DNA of 64,000 nucleotides, taken from contig CAZDEO010000020.1 of NCBI GenBank assembly GCA_964504445.1, forward strand, positions 7,380 to 71,379, in the 5' to 3' direction. Positions 16,901 to 26,125 of this stretch are shown in pieces. Under the pieces are notes generated by a model. That model made no database searches. It worked only from the letters and a program-made list of their open reading frames with translations, and was not told where the DNA came from. The stretch comes from JACSRF01 sp964504445. Lineage in GTDB: Bacteria; Chloroflexota; Anaerolineae; Promineifilales; Promineifilaceae. A program made the translations under genes and the position numbers. Every line of letters starts with the position of its first letter. Position 1 is the first letter of the stretch.

Positions 16901-18403
16901 ATGACCACCCAAAGAACCCGCACAGTTTACACCTTTGCCTTATTCTTCTCGGATGTTTTGTTGACGGCCGTTGCTTTTTTGTTGGCTTATCAACTGCGTG
17001 TCCGCATCTCATGGCCTGATCCGCTGGTCAACATAGCCCCGCTATCGCGATACAGTGGGCTACTGGTAGTCCATGTACTCTCTGTGCTAAGTGTGCTTTT
17101 TTTCTCTGGACAATATTACATCCCGCGGGCTGCTTCTCGTATCGACCAACTGTACCGGATTATCGCCGGCGTTACCTTGGGAACCCTGGTAGCCATTGCT
17201 CTCACTTCATTGCTGTATAAAAATGATGAAGTCCTGATGGATTTCCCACGCGGGATGATCTTTTACAACTGGTTTTTCACCATTTTTTTGCTAGGTACCA
17301 ACCGGGGTGTGCAAAATATGGTGCGGAACACGTTGCGAAAGCGGGGCTTGGGCACCGATAGGCTATTGGTTGTAGGCACCGGCGACACAGCGCGCATTAT
17401 CTTGCAGCGCATTTTATGGTCACCGCAGTTGGGGTATGATCTGGTGGGGGTTATTGCAGAAGATGGGGAAACGGCCGTAAAAGAGATTCTTGGCGTCCCT
17501 GTACTGGGCATCCCCGAAGATCTGCCCCACCTGATCGCCACGCAAAAAATTGCCGAAGTACTCATTGCCATGCCCGAACGGGGTCATCGCGAAACCGTAC
17601 GCGTCATCTCCTACTGCGAACGCGGGCGCGTCTCCATCAAAGTCTTTCCCGACATTTTCCAATTCGTCACCTCCGAGGCCGGTATTGACGACCTGGGTGG
17701 TTTGCCCCTGCTCTCGGTCCGCGACTTCGCCATGCGCGGCTATCTGCTCATCTTCAAACGCCTCATGGACCTTTTTGGCGCGCTGATTGGCCTCATTTTC
17801 CTTTCCCCACTGATGCTGCTAGTTGCCCTCGCCATCAAACTAGAATCTCCTGGTCCCGCCTTTTTTATTCAAGAACGCATGGGGTTAGATGGCAAGCCTT
17901 TCCTCATGATTAAATTCCGTTCCATGCGCCGCGACGCCGAAAAAGATGGCCCCGGCTGGACTAAAGACAATGACCCCCGCCAAACTCGCCTGGGCAGCCT
18001 GCTGCGCAAAGTCGAAATAGATGAATTACCCAACCTGATTAATGTGCTTTTAGGCGAGATGAGCCTGGTTGGCCCCCGCCCAGAGCAGGCACACTATGTG
18101 GAGCAATTTCGTCGCATCGTGCCGCGCTATATGGATCGTCACAAAGAAAAAGGAGGCATGACAGGCTGGGCACAGGTCAACGGCCTGCGCGGCGACACTT
18201 CCATCACCGAACGGACTAAATACGATCTCTGGTATTCTGAACATTGGTCTATTTTGCTGGATTTCAAGATTATTCTGCGCACCATCTGGCAAATTTTTGA
18301 ACGTGACAACAAGTCTGTTACCTTGCCCGAAGTGCGCCCTTCGGAAGTCCCGGAACCCCATGACCTGCCAGCACTGGAAAAATCGGTCATCGACAATCAA
18401 TAA
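16901..18403 (+). CDS. Undecaprenyl-phosphate sugar-1-phosphate transferase (exopolysaccharide priming)
   Basis: 500 residues from ATG 16901. The frame is open further back to a TTG at 16844, but the homology begins here. Four N-terminal membrane helices and a CoA-binding-like Rossmann domain (VVGTGDTARIIL) precede the catalytic bacterial sugar transferase domain with its own helix (KRLMDLFGALIGLIFLSP). Motifs: FLMIKFRSMR, DELPNLINVLLGEMSLVGPR and the C-terminal TGWAQVNGLRG. It attaches the first sugar phosphate to the lipid carrier for exopolysaccharide or O-antigen synthesis. No other glycan genes are adjacent. Confidence 0.93.
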   Translation: MTTQRTRTVYTFALFFSDVLLTAVAFLLAYQLRVRISWPDPLVNIAPLSRYSGLLVVHVLSVLSVLFFSGQYYIPRAASRIDQLYRIIAGVTLGTLVAIALTSLLYKNDEVLMDFPRGMIFYNWFFTIFLLGTNRGVQNMVRNTLRKRGLGTDRLLVVGTGDTARIILQRILWSPQLGYDLVGVIAEDGETAVKEILGVPVLGIPEDLPHLIATQKIAEVLIAMPERGHRETVRVISYCERGRVSIKVFPDIFQFVTSEAGIDDLGGLPLLSVRDFAMRGYLLIFKRLMDLFGALIGLIFLSPLMLLVALAIKLESPGPAFFIQERMGLDGKPFLMIKFRSMRRDAEKDGPGWTKDNDPRQTRLGSLLRKVEIDELPNLINVLLGEMSLVGPRPEQAHYVEQFRRIVPRYMDRHKEKGGMTGWAQVNGLRGDTSITERTKYDLWYSEHWSILLDFKIILRTIWQIFERDNKSVTLPEVRPSEVPEPHDLPALEKSVIDNQ

Positions 18404-18500
18404 TCTCACAAACTTCTTTCTAAAGATCCTCCGACAAACATGCGACCAAAAATCAATTTCAGGGAATAGTCAACGGGCCTCCATCTAACGTTCCTCTTAT

Positions 18501-18529
18501 TTGACGCTAAATTTTAGGCATGTTATGAT
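18501..18529 (+). promoter_or_regulatory. Sigma-70 promoter of the hrcA-dnaK operon
   Basis: TTGACG (18501-18506), 17-bp spacer, TATGAT (18524-18529). The expected start is at about 18536, only nine bases before the CIRCE operator, so HrcA bound there would block initiation or early elongation. Confidence 0.85.
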
Positions 18530-18544
18530 ACCTGGAAAGGGGCA

Positions 18545-18571
18545 TTAGCACTCTAACAGCAGGAGTGCTAA
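18545..18571 (+). promoter_or_regulatory. CIRCE operator (HrcA binding site)
   Basis: TTAGCACTC, nine bases, GAGTGCTAA: an exact match to the CIRCE consensus with the standard spacing. It lies in the leader 85 bp upstream of hrcA and directly downstream of the promoter. This gives autoregulated, heat-inducible control of hrcA-grpE-dnaK-dnaJ (established for HrcA/CIRCE systems). Confidence 0.98.
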
Positions 18572-18655
18572 TTTGCCTAAAAAAGAGAATGATAGAGCAT
18601 GTGGGAGACTAGAATAGGTGCAATCTAGTCTCCGCTTGTGTAGCCTGTTAGCAGC

Positions 18656-19711
18656 ATGTTTCCAGAGTTAACTGAACGACAACAGCATATTTTGGCCATG
18701 GTGATTCGGAGTCACATTGAAAACGGCCGTCCCGTAGGCTCCAAAACCCTTGTAGACGAGTTCACCCTGGATGTCAGCTCCGCCACAGTACGCAATGAAA
18801 TGGGCGTGCTGACAGAATACGGCTACATCACCCAATTGCACACCTCCGCCGGGCGCATTCCCACGGAAATGGGCTACCGTTATTTTGTCCAAAAACTACT
18901 GCGTGACTTTCACCTACCATACCATGAGCAGCAAATGATTAGCCACCAGTTTCATCAGGCGCGACTAGACCTGAACCAGTGGATGCGGCTGGCAGCAGCC
19001 ATTTTAGCCCGCGCTTCCCACGGTGCCAGCATTGTCACCGCACCCCAGCCCCGACCCAATCGCTTCAAGCATGTGCAGCTCATTTCCACTCAGGGGCGGT
19101 TGGTACTCATGATTCTGGTGCTATTTGGTGGCGAAGTGCAGCAGCAAATGTTGACCCTGGCTGAGCCGCTGCCACAAACGCGGTTAAGCGCCGCCGCAGA
19201 GCGGTTGAACGGCTTGTTTGAAAATCTGAATCAGGAAGAAATGGCAGCACGCATGCAGCAATTAGACACTTTAGAGTTTGAGGTCACGCGCCTGGTGCTG
19301 GATATTTTGCAGCGTGCTGATGAACGGCCGTTCAACAACATCTATCGAGATGGCCTGGTAAACATCTTAGATGACGAAGGTACCCGTTCGGCCGTGCGCG
19401 TCCTGGAAGAGCGAACCCTTCTGGCCAACGTCCTTAGCCAAAGCCAGACGCCAGATCTTCGCGGCGTGCAGGTGGTGATCGGCGGCGAAGGGCGCTGGGA
19501 AGAGCTAAAAGATTGCGCCATTATCTTATCGCGCTATGGCACCATGGAACAACTCAGCGGCACCATCGCCGTCATTGGCCCCATGCGCATGCCCTATGCC
19601 CGCAACGTAGCCGCCGTACGCTACGTGGCCGACCTGATGAGCAGCTTTTTAGGTGACTATTATTATCTGAACGCACCTGCTGTGGATAACAACGTAGATG
19701 AGGTGAATTGA
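18656..19711 (+). CDS. hrcA: Heat-inducible transcription repressor HrcA
   Basis: 351 residues. The N-terminal winged helix is about 1-80, with LTERQQHILAMVIRSHIENG and PVGSKTLVDEF, then SSATVRNEMGVLTEYGYI as recognition helix and wing, followed by TSAGRIPTEMGYRYFV. The GAF-like and dimerisation domains fill the rest. HrcA binds CIRCE and is kept active by chaperonin GroE in other bacteria; no groE operon is in the window. It lies 84 bp behind its own CIRCE and one base before grpE. Confidence 0.97.
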   Translation: MFPELTERQQHILAMVIRSHIENGRPVGSKTLVDEFTLDVSSATVRNEMGVLTEYGYITQLHTSAGRIPTEMGYRYFVQKLLRDFHLPYHEQQMISHQFHQARLDLNQWMRLAAAILARASHGASIVTAPQPRPNRFKHVQLISTQGRLVLMILVLFGGEVQQQMLTLAEPLPQTRLSAAAERLNGLFENLNQEEMAARMQQLDTLEFEVTRLVLDILQRADERPFNNIYRDGLVNILDDEGTRSAVRVLEERTLLANVLSQSQTPDLRGVQVVIGGEGRWEELKDCAIILSRYGTMEQLSGTIAVIGPMRMPYARNVAAVRYVADLMSSFLGDYYYLNAPAVDNNVDEVN

Positions 19712-19712
19712 A

Positions 19713-20276
19713 GTGAATGAAGACATGGTACAAGAACCCATAGGCGAAGAAGAAATAATGGAATCAGCAGACAATGGGACCGAAACGGCCGTGGCCGACC
19801 CATCAACCGCCACAGAACCCACCCTGGAAGAGCAGTTGGCCGCCGCCAAAGACGAAGCCGCCAAAAACCTCGACGGCTGGCTACGCGCCCAGGCCGAATT
19901 CGCCAATGCCCGCAAGCGCTTCGACAAACAACGGGCCGACGCCTACACCAATGCCACCGCAGACGTCATTACCAACCTGCTGCCCATTATTGACGACTTC
20001 CAGCGCGCCATAGACAACGTCCCAGAAACCATCAGCAATGACTCCTGGTTTGAAGGCATCCGCCTCGTGCAGCGTAAACTGCAAAACATACTAGAAACCT
20101 TCAACGTCACCCCCATTGAAGCCGTAGGCCAACCCTTTGATCCCACCCTGCACGAGGCCATCATGCAGGAAGAGTCCGACGAACACGAAAGCGGCATCAT
20201 TTGCCGCGAATTACAAAAAGGATACAAATTAGGCGAGCGCGTCATCCGCCCCGCCCTGGTATACGTAGCAGCATAA
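19713..20276 (+). CDS. grpE: Nucleotide exchange factor GrpE
   Basis: 187 residues. An acidic N-terminal extension and a long helix (about 40-85) lead to LRAQAEFANARKRFDKQRADA and the beta domain with VIRPALVYVAA at the end. It releases ADP from DnaK. The start is GTG at 19713, with AGGTGA six bases upstream inside the end of hrcA; the ATG at 19725 lacks such a site. Only one base separates it from the hrcA stop, so translation is probably coupled. Confidence 0.96.
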   Translation: MNEDMVQEPIGEEEIMESADNGTETAVADPSTATEPTLEEQLAAAKDEAAKNLDGWLRAQAEFANARKRFDKQRADAYTNATADVITNLLPIIDDFQRAIDNVPETISNDSWFEGIRLVQRKLQNILETFNVTPIEAVGQPFDPTLHEAIMQEESDEHESGIICRELQKGYKLGERVIRPALVYVAA

Positions 20277-20321
20277 ATTCTAAAACTGTCCCTGTGGGCA
20301 ATAACAAAGAGGAAAATCAAC

Positions 20322-22214
20322 ATGGGCAAAATCATTGGTATCGACTTGGGAACAACCAACTCCGTAGCCGCCGTCATGGAAGGTGGCGAACCAACCATCA
20401 TCCCCAGTGCCGAAGGCAGCCGCCTCTTCCCCTCCATTGTGGCCGTCAACCCCAAAACCGGCGAACGCCTGGTGGGGCAAGTGGCAAAACGTCAGGCCGT
20501 CATCAATCCCGAAAACACCATTTTTTCCGTCAAACGTTTTATGGGGCGCAAATATGACGATCCGGCCGTGAACCGCGCCAGACAATACGTCCCCTACGAA
20601 GTACGCAAAGCCCCCAATGGTGACATTCGCGTGGTGATGAACGAGCGGGAATATTCCCCTCCCGAAATTTCGGCCATGATTTTACAGAAGATCAAGACCG
20701 ACGCCGAAGCATATCTGGGTCAACCCGTTACCCAGGCTGTGATCACCGTTCCGGCCTACTTCAACGACAGCCAGCGCCAGGCTACCAAAGACGCCGGCAA
20801 AATTGCTGGCCTGGAAGTGATGCGCATCGTCAATGAGCCGACCGCTTCTTCATTAGCCTATGGGCTGGGCAACGAGAAAGACGAAATGATCGCCGTCTAT
20901 GACCTGGGCGGCGGCACCTTCGACATTTCCATTTTGGAAGTCGGTGATGGTGTTTTTGAGGTGAAATCTACCAACGGCGACACCTTCCTGGGTGGTGATG
21001 ACTTCGACCTGAAAATCATTGATTGGGCAGCCGAACAGTTCAAAATGCAAGAAGGCATTGACTTACGTCAGGATCGCCAGGCTCTGCAACGCCTGCGCGA
21101 AGCGGCAGAAAAGGCCAAAATCGAGCTTTCTACCACCATGCAAACAGAACTCAACCTGCCCTACATTACCGCTGACGCCACCGGGCCTAAGCACATGAAT
21201 CTGACCCTTACCCGCGCCAAGCTAGAGCAGATTAGCGAAGATCTGGTGCGCCGCAGCATTGAACCCTGTCGGCAAGCCCTCAAAGATGCGGGCCTGACCA
21301 CGTCCGACATTACCCAGGTGGTTTTAGTGGGTGGCATGACCCGTATGCCGGCCATTCAGGAAGCGGTTAAGAAATTCTTTGGCCGTGAACCCCACAAAGG
21401 GGTGAACCCTGACGAGGTCGTGGGCTTGGGGGCAGCTATTCAGGCAGGCGTATTGGGCGGCGATGTGAAAGATGTGCTGCTGCTGGACGTAACACCATTG
21501 ACCCTGGGCATTGAGACCCTGGGTGGTGTGGCTACCCCGCTCATCGAGCGGAATACCACCATCCCCACCAAGAAGAGCCAAATTTTCTCGACGGCGGCTG
21601 ATGGCCAAACCCAGGTGGAAATTCACGTGACCCAGGGTGAGCGCCCCATGGCTGCGGATAATAAAAGTTTGGGACGCTTTATTTTGGATGGACTGCCACC
21701 AGCACCCCGCGGCGTGCCCCAAATTGAAGTGACTTTCGACATCAATGCGGATGGCATCTTGCACGTCAACGCCAAAGATAAGGCGACCGGGCGGGAACAG
21801 GCCATGCAAATTATTCCGTCCAGCGGTCTGAGCGATTCCGAAATTGAGCACATGGTACGCGACGCCGAACAACATGCGGCTGACGACATAAAGCGTAAAG
21901 AGAGTGTTGAGGCGAAGAATATGGCAGATTCGGCCGTGTACAGCGCGGAGAAGTTTTTGCATGATAATGCGGAATCGTTGCCAGAAGCGCAGAAAACGGC
22001 CGTGCAAACCCAAATTGACGCCACCAAATCCGCTTTGGCCGGCGGGGACACGACCGCTATTCAGAACGCCGTGCAACAACTGCAAATGGTGATGCAACAG
22101 GCTGGCGGAGCCATGTATGAACAAGGGGGCCAGGCTGCTGGAGGTTCCCAACCAGGCAGCGGTGCGGCCAATGGCGACGAAGATGTCATTGAAGGCGAGT
22201 TTAGCGACGCCTGA
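20322..22214 (+). CDS. dnaK: Chaperone DnaK (Hsp70)
   Basis: 630 residues, full length. IIGIDLGTTNSVAAVMEGG starts the ATPase domain; VPAYFNDSQRQATKDAGKIAG, IVNEPTASSLAYGLG and YDLGGGTFDISILE are the other signatures. The substrate-binding domain starts after DVKDVLLLDVTPLTLGIETLGG. The C-terminus ends in a Gly/Ala/Gln-rich stretch and EDVIEGEFSDA, close to the usual EEVD-like bacterial tail. It carries a single ACGGCCGT octamer (21996), low for its length, as might be expected where sequence is tightly constrained. Confidence 0.98.
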   Translation: MGKIIGIDLGTTNSVAAVMEGGEPTIIPSAEGSRLFPSIVAVNPKTGERLVGQVAKRQAVINPENTIFSVKRFMGRKYDDPAVNRARQYVPYEVRKAPNGDIRVVMNEREYSPPEISAMILQKIKTDAEAYLGQPVTQAVITVPAYFNDSQRQATKDAGKIAGLEVMRIVNEPTASSLAYGLGNEKDEMIAVYDLGGGTFDISILEVGDGVFEVKSTNGDTFLGGDDFDLKIIDWAAEQFKMQEGIDLRQDRQALQRLREAAEKAKIELSTTMQTELNLPYITADATGPKHMNLTLTRAKLEQISEDLVRRSIEPCRQALKDAGLTTSDITQVVLVGGMTRMPAIQEAVKKFFGREPHKGVNPDEVVGLGAAIQAGVLGGDVKDVLLLDVTPLTLGIETLGGVATPLIERNTTIPTKKSQIFSTAADGQTQVEIHVTQGERPMAADNKSLGRFILDGLPPAPRGVPQIEVTFDINADGILHVNAKDKATGREQAMQIIPSSGLSDSEIEHMVRDAEQHAADDIKRKESVEAKNMADSAVYSAEKFLHDNAESLPEAQKTAVQTQIDATKSALAGGDTTAIQNAVQQLQMVMQQAGGAMYEQGGQAAGGSQPGSGAANGDEDVIEGEFSDA

Positions 22215-22284
22215 TACCCGGTAGTATTTTATGCGGGCATGACCTTTCTTGTAACAAGCGGGTCATGCTCGCTCCTCAATTTCT

Positions 22285-23445
22285 ATGGCTGACAAACGAG
22301 ATTATTACGAAGTACTAGGTGTCCAGCGCAGCGCCAGCAAGGATGAGCTGAAAAAGGCTTACCGGCGGCTGGCGCGCCAGTACCATCCAGACGTCAACCG
22401 GGATAACGGCGCCAGTGAACGCTTCAAGGAGATCAACGAGGCGTACGAGGTGCTGGCAGACGACGACAAGCGCGCCGCCTATGACCGCTTTGGTCACGCT
22501 GGCGTGCAAGGGGGTACGGGCTTCTCCGGCTTTGACGCTGCCGGATTTAGTGGTTTTGCGGACATCTTTGAAGAATTCTTCGGGGGCGGTTTGGGCAACA
22601 GCCGCCGCCGACGCAGTGGCCCCCGCCGCGGCGCAGATTTGCGCTACGATTTGACCATTACCTTCGAAGAAGCGGTTTTCGGCATAGAAAAAGAGGTGGA
22701 CATTACCCGGCCCGAAATTTGCCATGAGTGCAATGGCTCTGGGGCAGAACCGGGGGGGAGTTCTCCGGAACGCTGCGGCACGTGTAATGGCAGTGGCGAA
22801 GTGCGCCGGGTACAGCAGTCCATTCTTGGCTCTTTTGTGAATGTGACCACCTGCCCCAATTGCCAGGGCAGCGGGGAAGTGATTACCCAGCCGTGCAAGA
22901 CGTGTAACGGCCGTAAACAAGTGCAGCGCACTCGCAGCATCAAGGTCAAAATCCCTGCTGGCGTAGACAATGACACCCAAATCCGCCTGACCGGCGAGGG
23001 TGGTCCAGGCGTAAATGGCGGCCCACCCGGAAATCTCTACGTGGTCATTAACGTGCAGCGCCATCCCTACTTCCAACGCCGCGACAGCGACATCTTTTTG
23101 GACATGCAGATTAACGTCGCCCAGGCCGCCCTGGGTGATGAAATCACCATCCCCACCATGGACGGCGAAGAAAAGCTGACCATTCCCCCCGGCACCCAAT
23201 CTGGGTCCGTCTTTCGTCTGCGCGGGAAAGGGGTTCCGCGCCTGGACCGCTCTGGACGTGGCAGCTATGTAGGCCGCGGCGACCAGCACATTATCATCCA
23301 GGTCGCCATCCCCAAGAAACTCAATGATGAGCAGAAAAAATTATTCAAGGAACTGTCCCGTAGTCTGGGTAAAGAAGTAGTGCCGCAGGAGCGCGGCTTT
23401 TTTGACCAGATTAAAGAGGCTTTGGGCGACGTGTTTGGGCGATGA
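22285..23445 (+). CDS. dnaJ: Chaperone DnaJ (Hsp40), with an altered fourth zinc motif
   Basis: 386 residues. The J domain (about 5-70) has the HPD triad in RQYHPDVNRD. A G/F-rich stretch is followed by the zinc region with CHECNGSG, CGTCNGSG, CPNCQGSG and CKTCNGRK. The first three are canonical CxxCxGxG; in the fourth the last Gly is replaced by Lys. Exactly there the DNA reads AACGGCCGT (octamer at 22907). The C-terminal substrate domains are complete. It delivers substrates to DnaK and stimulates its ATPase. The stop overlaps the start of prmA. Confidence 0.97.
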   Translation: MADKRDYYEVLGVQRSASKDELKKAYRRLARQYHPDVNRDNGASERFKEINEAYEVLADDDKRAAYDRFGHAGVQGGTGFSGFDAAGFSGFADIFEEFFGGGLGNSRRRRSGPRRGADLRYDLTITFEEAVFGIEKEVDITRPEICHECNGSGAEPGGSSPERCGTCNGSGEVRRVQQSILGSFVNVTTCPNCQGSGEVITQPCKTCNGRKQVQRTRSIKVKIPAGVDNDTQIRLTGEGGPGVNGGPPGNLYVVINVQRHPYFQRRDSDIFLDMQINVAQAALGDEITIPTMDGEEKLTIPPGTQSGSVFRLRGKGVPRLDRSGRGSYVGRGDQHIIIQVAIPKKLNDEQKKLFKELSRSLGKEVVPQERGFFDQIKEALGDVFGR

Positions 23446-24395
23446 CGATGTATTGGCTGGAAATTAGTGTTCTTACCGATGGGGAAGCAGCGGAGGCCGT
23501 GGCAGAAGTGCTACGGCCCTTTGCTTATCAGGATGGTGTGGTGCTGGAGCAGTTGGGTGACGTGGCCAATCTGGATCCGGATGCTTTGGAATCCAACGTG
23601 ACAGTCAAGATTTATCTGCCAGAAGAGCAAGACTCCCCGGCTGTGCGGCGGCGCATTGCCGAAATTTTGTACCACATGAACCGCCTTTATCCTGTTCCAC
23701 CGCCAACCTTTCGTCAACTCCAGGAGCAGGACTGGGCCAACGCCTGGAAGGATCATTACCACCCTTTTCGGATTGGGCAACGTACGTGGATTCAGCCCAG
23801 TTGGGTGACGGCCACGGAAGCCGCTGCCCAGGCAGCCGCACAAGGCATTCGCTTAAGCGCTGATGACGTGGTTCTGGTGCTGGACCCCGGCATGGCTTTT
23901 GGCACGGGGACGCATCCGACGACGCAAATGTGTTTGCAGGCGCTGGAGCAGGTGGTGGAACGGGGCATGCGGGTGCTGGACGTGGGCACGGGGTCGGGCA
24001 TTTTGGCGGTGGCGGCGGCCAAACTGGGGGCGCAGCGTGTTTATGGGGTGGACACGGATGAGGTGGCAGTGAAAACGGCCGTAACTAACGCTGCCCAAAA
24101 TGACGTGCAGGGGGTGGTTTTCGTCACGCCTGGCTCGCTGACCGATGTACCTGAGAAAAGCTGGGACGTGGTGGTGGTGAATATTCTGGCCCCAGTGATT
24201 GTGGGCATGTTGGCCCATGATGGATTAATGGCATACGTGGCGGAAAACGGCCGTCTCATTCTTAGCGGGATAATAGATGCGCAAGCAGAGGACGTGGAAA
24301 CGGCCGTTGTGCAAGCCGGGGGCACCATCCAACAACGGCTAACCATCCGCGACTGGGTCACCCTCATTGCCGGTTGGCCCCCCAAAAACAAATAG
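23442..24395 (+). CDS. prmA: Ribosomal protein L11 methyltransferase PrmA
   Basis: 317 residues. The N-terminal substrate-recognition domain is about 1-110. The SAM-binding domain shows DPGMAFGTGTHPTTQMCLQ, MRVLDVGTGSGILAVAAAKLG (cited in parts VLDVGTGSGIL and AVAAAKLG) and VVVNILAPVIVGML, the NILA form of the NPPY-like motif. It trimethylates L11. The start overlaps the dnaJ stop by 4 bp (ATGA), so it belongs to the heat-shock operon, a linkage also known in other bacteria. Confidence 0.94.
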   Translation: MTMYWLEISVLTDGEAAEAVAEVLRPFAYQDGVVLEQLGDVANLDPDALESNVTVKIYLPEEQDSPAVRRRIAEILYHMNRLYPVPPPTFRQLQEQDWANAWKDHYHPFRIGQRTWIQPSWVTATEAAAQAAAQGIRLSADDVVLVLDPGMAFGTGTHPTTQMCLQALEQVVERGMRVLDVGTGSGILAVAAAKLGAQRVYGVDTDEVAVKTAVTNAAQNDVQGVVFVTPGSLTDVPEKSWDVVVVNILAPVIVGMLAHDGLMAYVAENGRLILSGIIDAQAEDVETAVVQAGGTIQQRLTIRDWVTLIAGWPPKNK

Positions 24396-24421
24396 CGTCA
24401 CACCTGTGTTATGTGACGCTA
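24393..24421. terminator. Hairpin between convergent prmA and infA
   Basis: Perfect 10-bp arms TAGCGTCACA (24393-24402) and TGTGACGCTA (24412-24421) with a 9-nt loop; the left arm contains the prmA stop codon. It lies 30 bp from the end of infA on the other strand and can close both operons. No T-tract. Confidence 0.7.
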
Positions 24422-24451
24422 CCATGACAGATTGACGCTTGCAGGATTAAC

Positions 24452-24697
24452 TTACGACTCGGCGGTAGCCCGGTTTTTGCGGTAGCGATACGTAATGCGT
24501 CCCCGCTCCAAATCATAGGGTGACATTTCCACCCGGACCCGATCTCCCAACAAAATGCGGATGTAATATTTGCGCATTCTCCCCGACAGATAGGCCAGAA
24601 CCTGGTGTCCGTTATCCAGTTCTACCTTAAACTGGGTATTGGGAAGCAGTTCGATTACCTTTCCTTCAACTTCAATTTTATCGTCTTTGCCAGCCAT
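24452..24697 (-). CDS. infA: Translation initiation factor IF-1
   Basis: 81 residues, slightly longer than the usual 72 because of a short tail after ITYRYRK. The whole protein is an S1/OB fold: KIEVEGKVIELLPNTQFKVE, then LSGRMRKYYIRILLGDRVRVE and SPYDLERGRITYRYR. It occupies the ribosomal A site during initiation. A strong AAGGAG precedes the ATG. It lies 31 bp behind rpsA, an unusual pairing since infA is more often in the large ribosomal operons. Confidence 0.96.
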   Translation of the reverse strand: MAGKDDKIEVEGKVIELLPNTQFKVELDNGHQVLAYLSGRMRKYYIRILLGDRVRVEMSPYDLERGRITYRYRKNRATAES

Positions 24698-24728
24698 AAG
24701 CTCCTTCTATCATCTAACCATTGCCAGC

Positions 24729-26045
24729 TTATTCTTCTTCATCACCGGCATCGTCTTCTATTTCTTCTTCCAGGACTGTTTCTGGGACTTCATCGGCAAG
24801 GTCTACCTCAGCAACGGCCGTTTCTTCCATCTCGGTCGTCACCTCATCAGCTCCTTCACCCGTCTCGTCCGCATTATCTTGGATTTCTTCTACAACCTCA
24901 GCTTCTGCAGCTTCCGCTTCACGCTGCGCCATCCACTCGATCTGCTCCGAAGCAGTCACAGCCTTCAAACTCAAGCCAATTCGCTGCCGGTCTGGGTCAA
25001 TGCTCACAATGCGCAGCAGATGGGTCTCGCCCTCTTGAATAACCTCTTGTACATTTTCCACATTGCCGCGGGAAAGTTGGGAAACATGGAGCAACCCTTC
25101 TACACCGGGTTCAATCTCGGCAAACCCACCATAGTCTACAATGCGGGTCACAGTACCTTCCACCAATTGGTTCACTTTATACCGTTCTTCTACAGAATCC
25201 CACGGGTTAGCCAGCAAGCGTTTGCGGCTCAGGCTAATGCGCTGTTCTTCCCGATCCAGCTTCAGAACGTATACGTCAATTTCGTCGCCAACCTTCACCA
25301 CTTCCCGGGGATGATCGACGCGGTGCCAAGCCAGTTCAGAAATATGGACCAGGCCATCAGCACCTCCCAAATCCACAAAAATGCCAAAATCCCGCAGACC
25401 GCTGACGCGCCCTTTCACCACATCTCCCTCGTTGAGCTGGGACAAGAGTTCAGCCTTGCGCTTTTCCTCCCATTCTCGTTGCGCATCCCGTTGGGAAAGG
25501 ACTAGCCGCCGCCGTCGTCGATCGACTTCGATGACTTTGAGAGGAAGCTTTTCGCCGCGCAGTTTGGCCAGGCGCTGCTGCCGTTTGCGGTCATTCATGC
25601 CGGGGCTAATTTCCACCAGGTGGGAAATGGGGATGAACCCCCGCAAACGGCCGTACGGCACAATCGCCCCACCCTTGTTATAGCCAATCACCTCAGCTTC
25701 AATAATCCGGCCGCTTTCCAACAGATCTTCCGCTTCAATCCAATCCTGGTTCAACCGCGCCAGATGGATAGATACGGTCAACGAATCTGGTTGATCCGTG
25801 TTGACGATGTAGACAAAAATCTCGTCATTTACCTTGAGCGCTTCTCGTTCTTCTGGCTCTAACTTTGCCAGGTCAGAAGGTGGCACTAACCCATCCCGCT
25901 TAACACCCAGGTCCAAAATGAGGCCTTGCGGCGTGTTGGCAACGATGATGCCTGGGCGAATATCGCCTACCTCTAGCTTGGCATAATCATGCTGCTCAAG
26001 AAGCTCTTCCATCTGGTCCAGAAAATTCATTTCCTCGTTCGACAT
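24729..26045 (-). CDS. rpsA: Ribosomal protein S1 (four S1 domains)
   Basis: 438 residues with four S1 repeats at about 23-92, 108-180, 198-268 and 283-355. The third has the best consensus (GRVSGLRDFGIFVDLGG, then GLVHISELAW). A strongly acidic tail (about 380-438) rich in Glu, Asp and Val follows. E. coli S1 has six domains; four is the usual number in many other phyla. It binds mRNA leaders on the 30S subunit. Its own ribosome site is weak (AAAGAGA), as is common for autoregulated rpsA. Leader and promoter are described separately. Confidence 0.92.
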   Translation of the reverse strand: MSNEEMNFLDQMEELLEQHDYAKLEVGDIRPGIIVANTPQGLILDLGVKRDGLVPPSDLAKLEPEEREALKVNDEIFVYIVNTDQPDSLTVSIHLARLNQDWIEAEDLLESGRIIEAEVIGYNKGGAIVPYGRLRGFIPISHLVEISPGMNDRKRQQRLAKLRGEKLPLKVIEVDRRRRRLVLSQRDAQREWEEKRKAELLSQLNEGDVVKGRVSGLRDFGIFVDLGGADGLVHISELAWHRVDHPREVVKVGDEIDVYVLKLDREEQRISLSRKRLLANPWDSVEERYKVNQLVEGTVTRIVDYGGFAEIEPGVEGLLHVSQLSRGNVENVQEVIQEGETHLLRIVSIDPDRQRIGLSLKAVTASEQIEWMAQREAEAAEAEVVEEIQDNADETGEGADEVTTEMEETAVAEVDLADEVPETVLEEEIEDDAGDEEE

Positions 26046-26074
26046 GCTTATCAGTCTCTTTATATTGGGATTTC

Positions 26075-26125
26075 AAACAAAAACTCGGCTATTACCGCAG
26101 TCTTTGGCTGCTTTTGGCCGAGTTT
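26075..26125 (-). terminator. Intrinsic terminator in the rpsA leader (attenuator)
   Basis: Read on the minus strand, AAACTCGGC (26125-26117) pairs perfectly with GCCGAGTTT (26089-26081). The second arm runs into TTTTTGTTT. A smaller GCAG/CTGC pair sits in the loop. It begins 30 bp upstream of rpsA and about 195 nt after the predicted transcription start. No other leftward gene lies between that start and the hairpin. It therefore looks like premature termination control of rpsA-infA. Confidence 0.7.

Noticed and set aside
22315..23289. 324-codon leftward frame opposite dnaJ
   Set aside because: Shadow of dnaJ; no recognisable motif.
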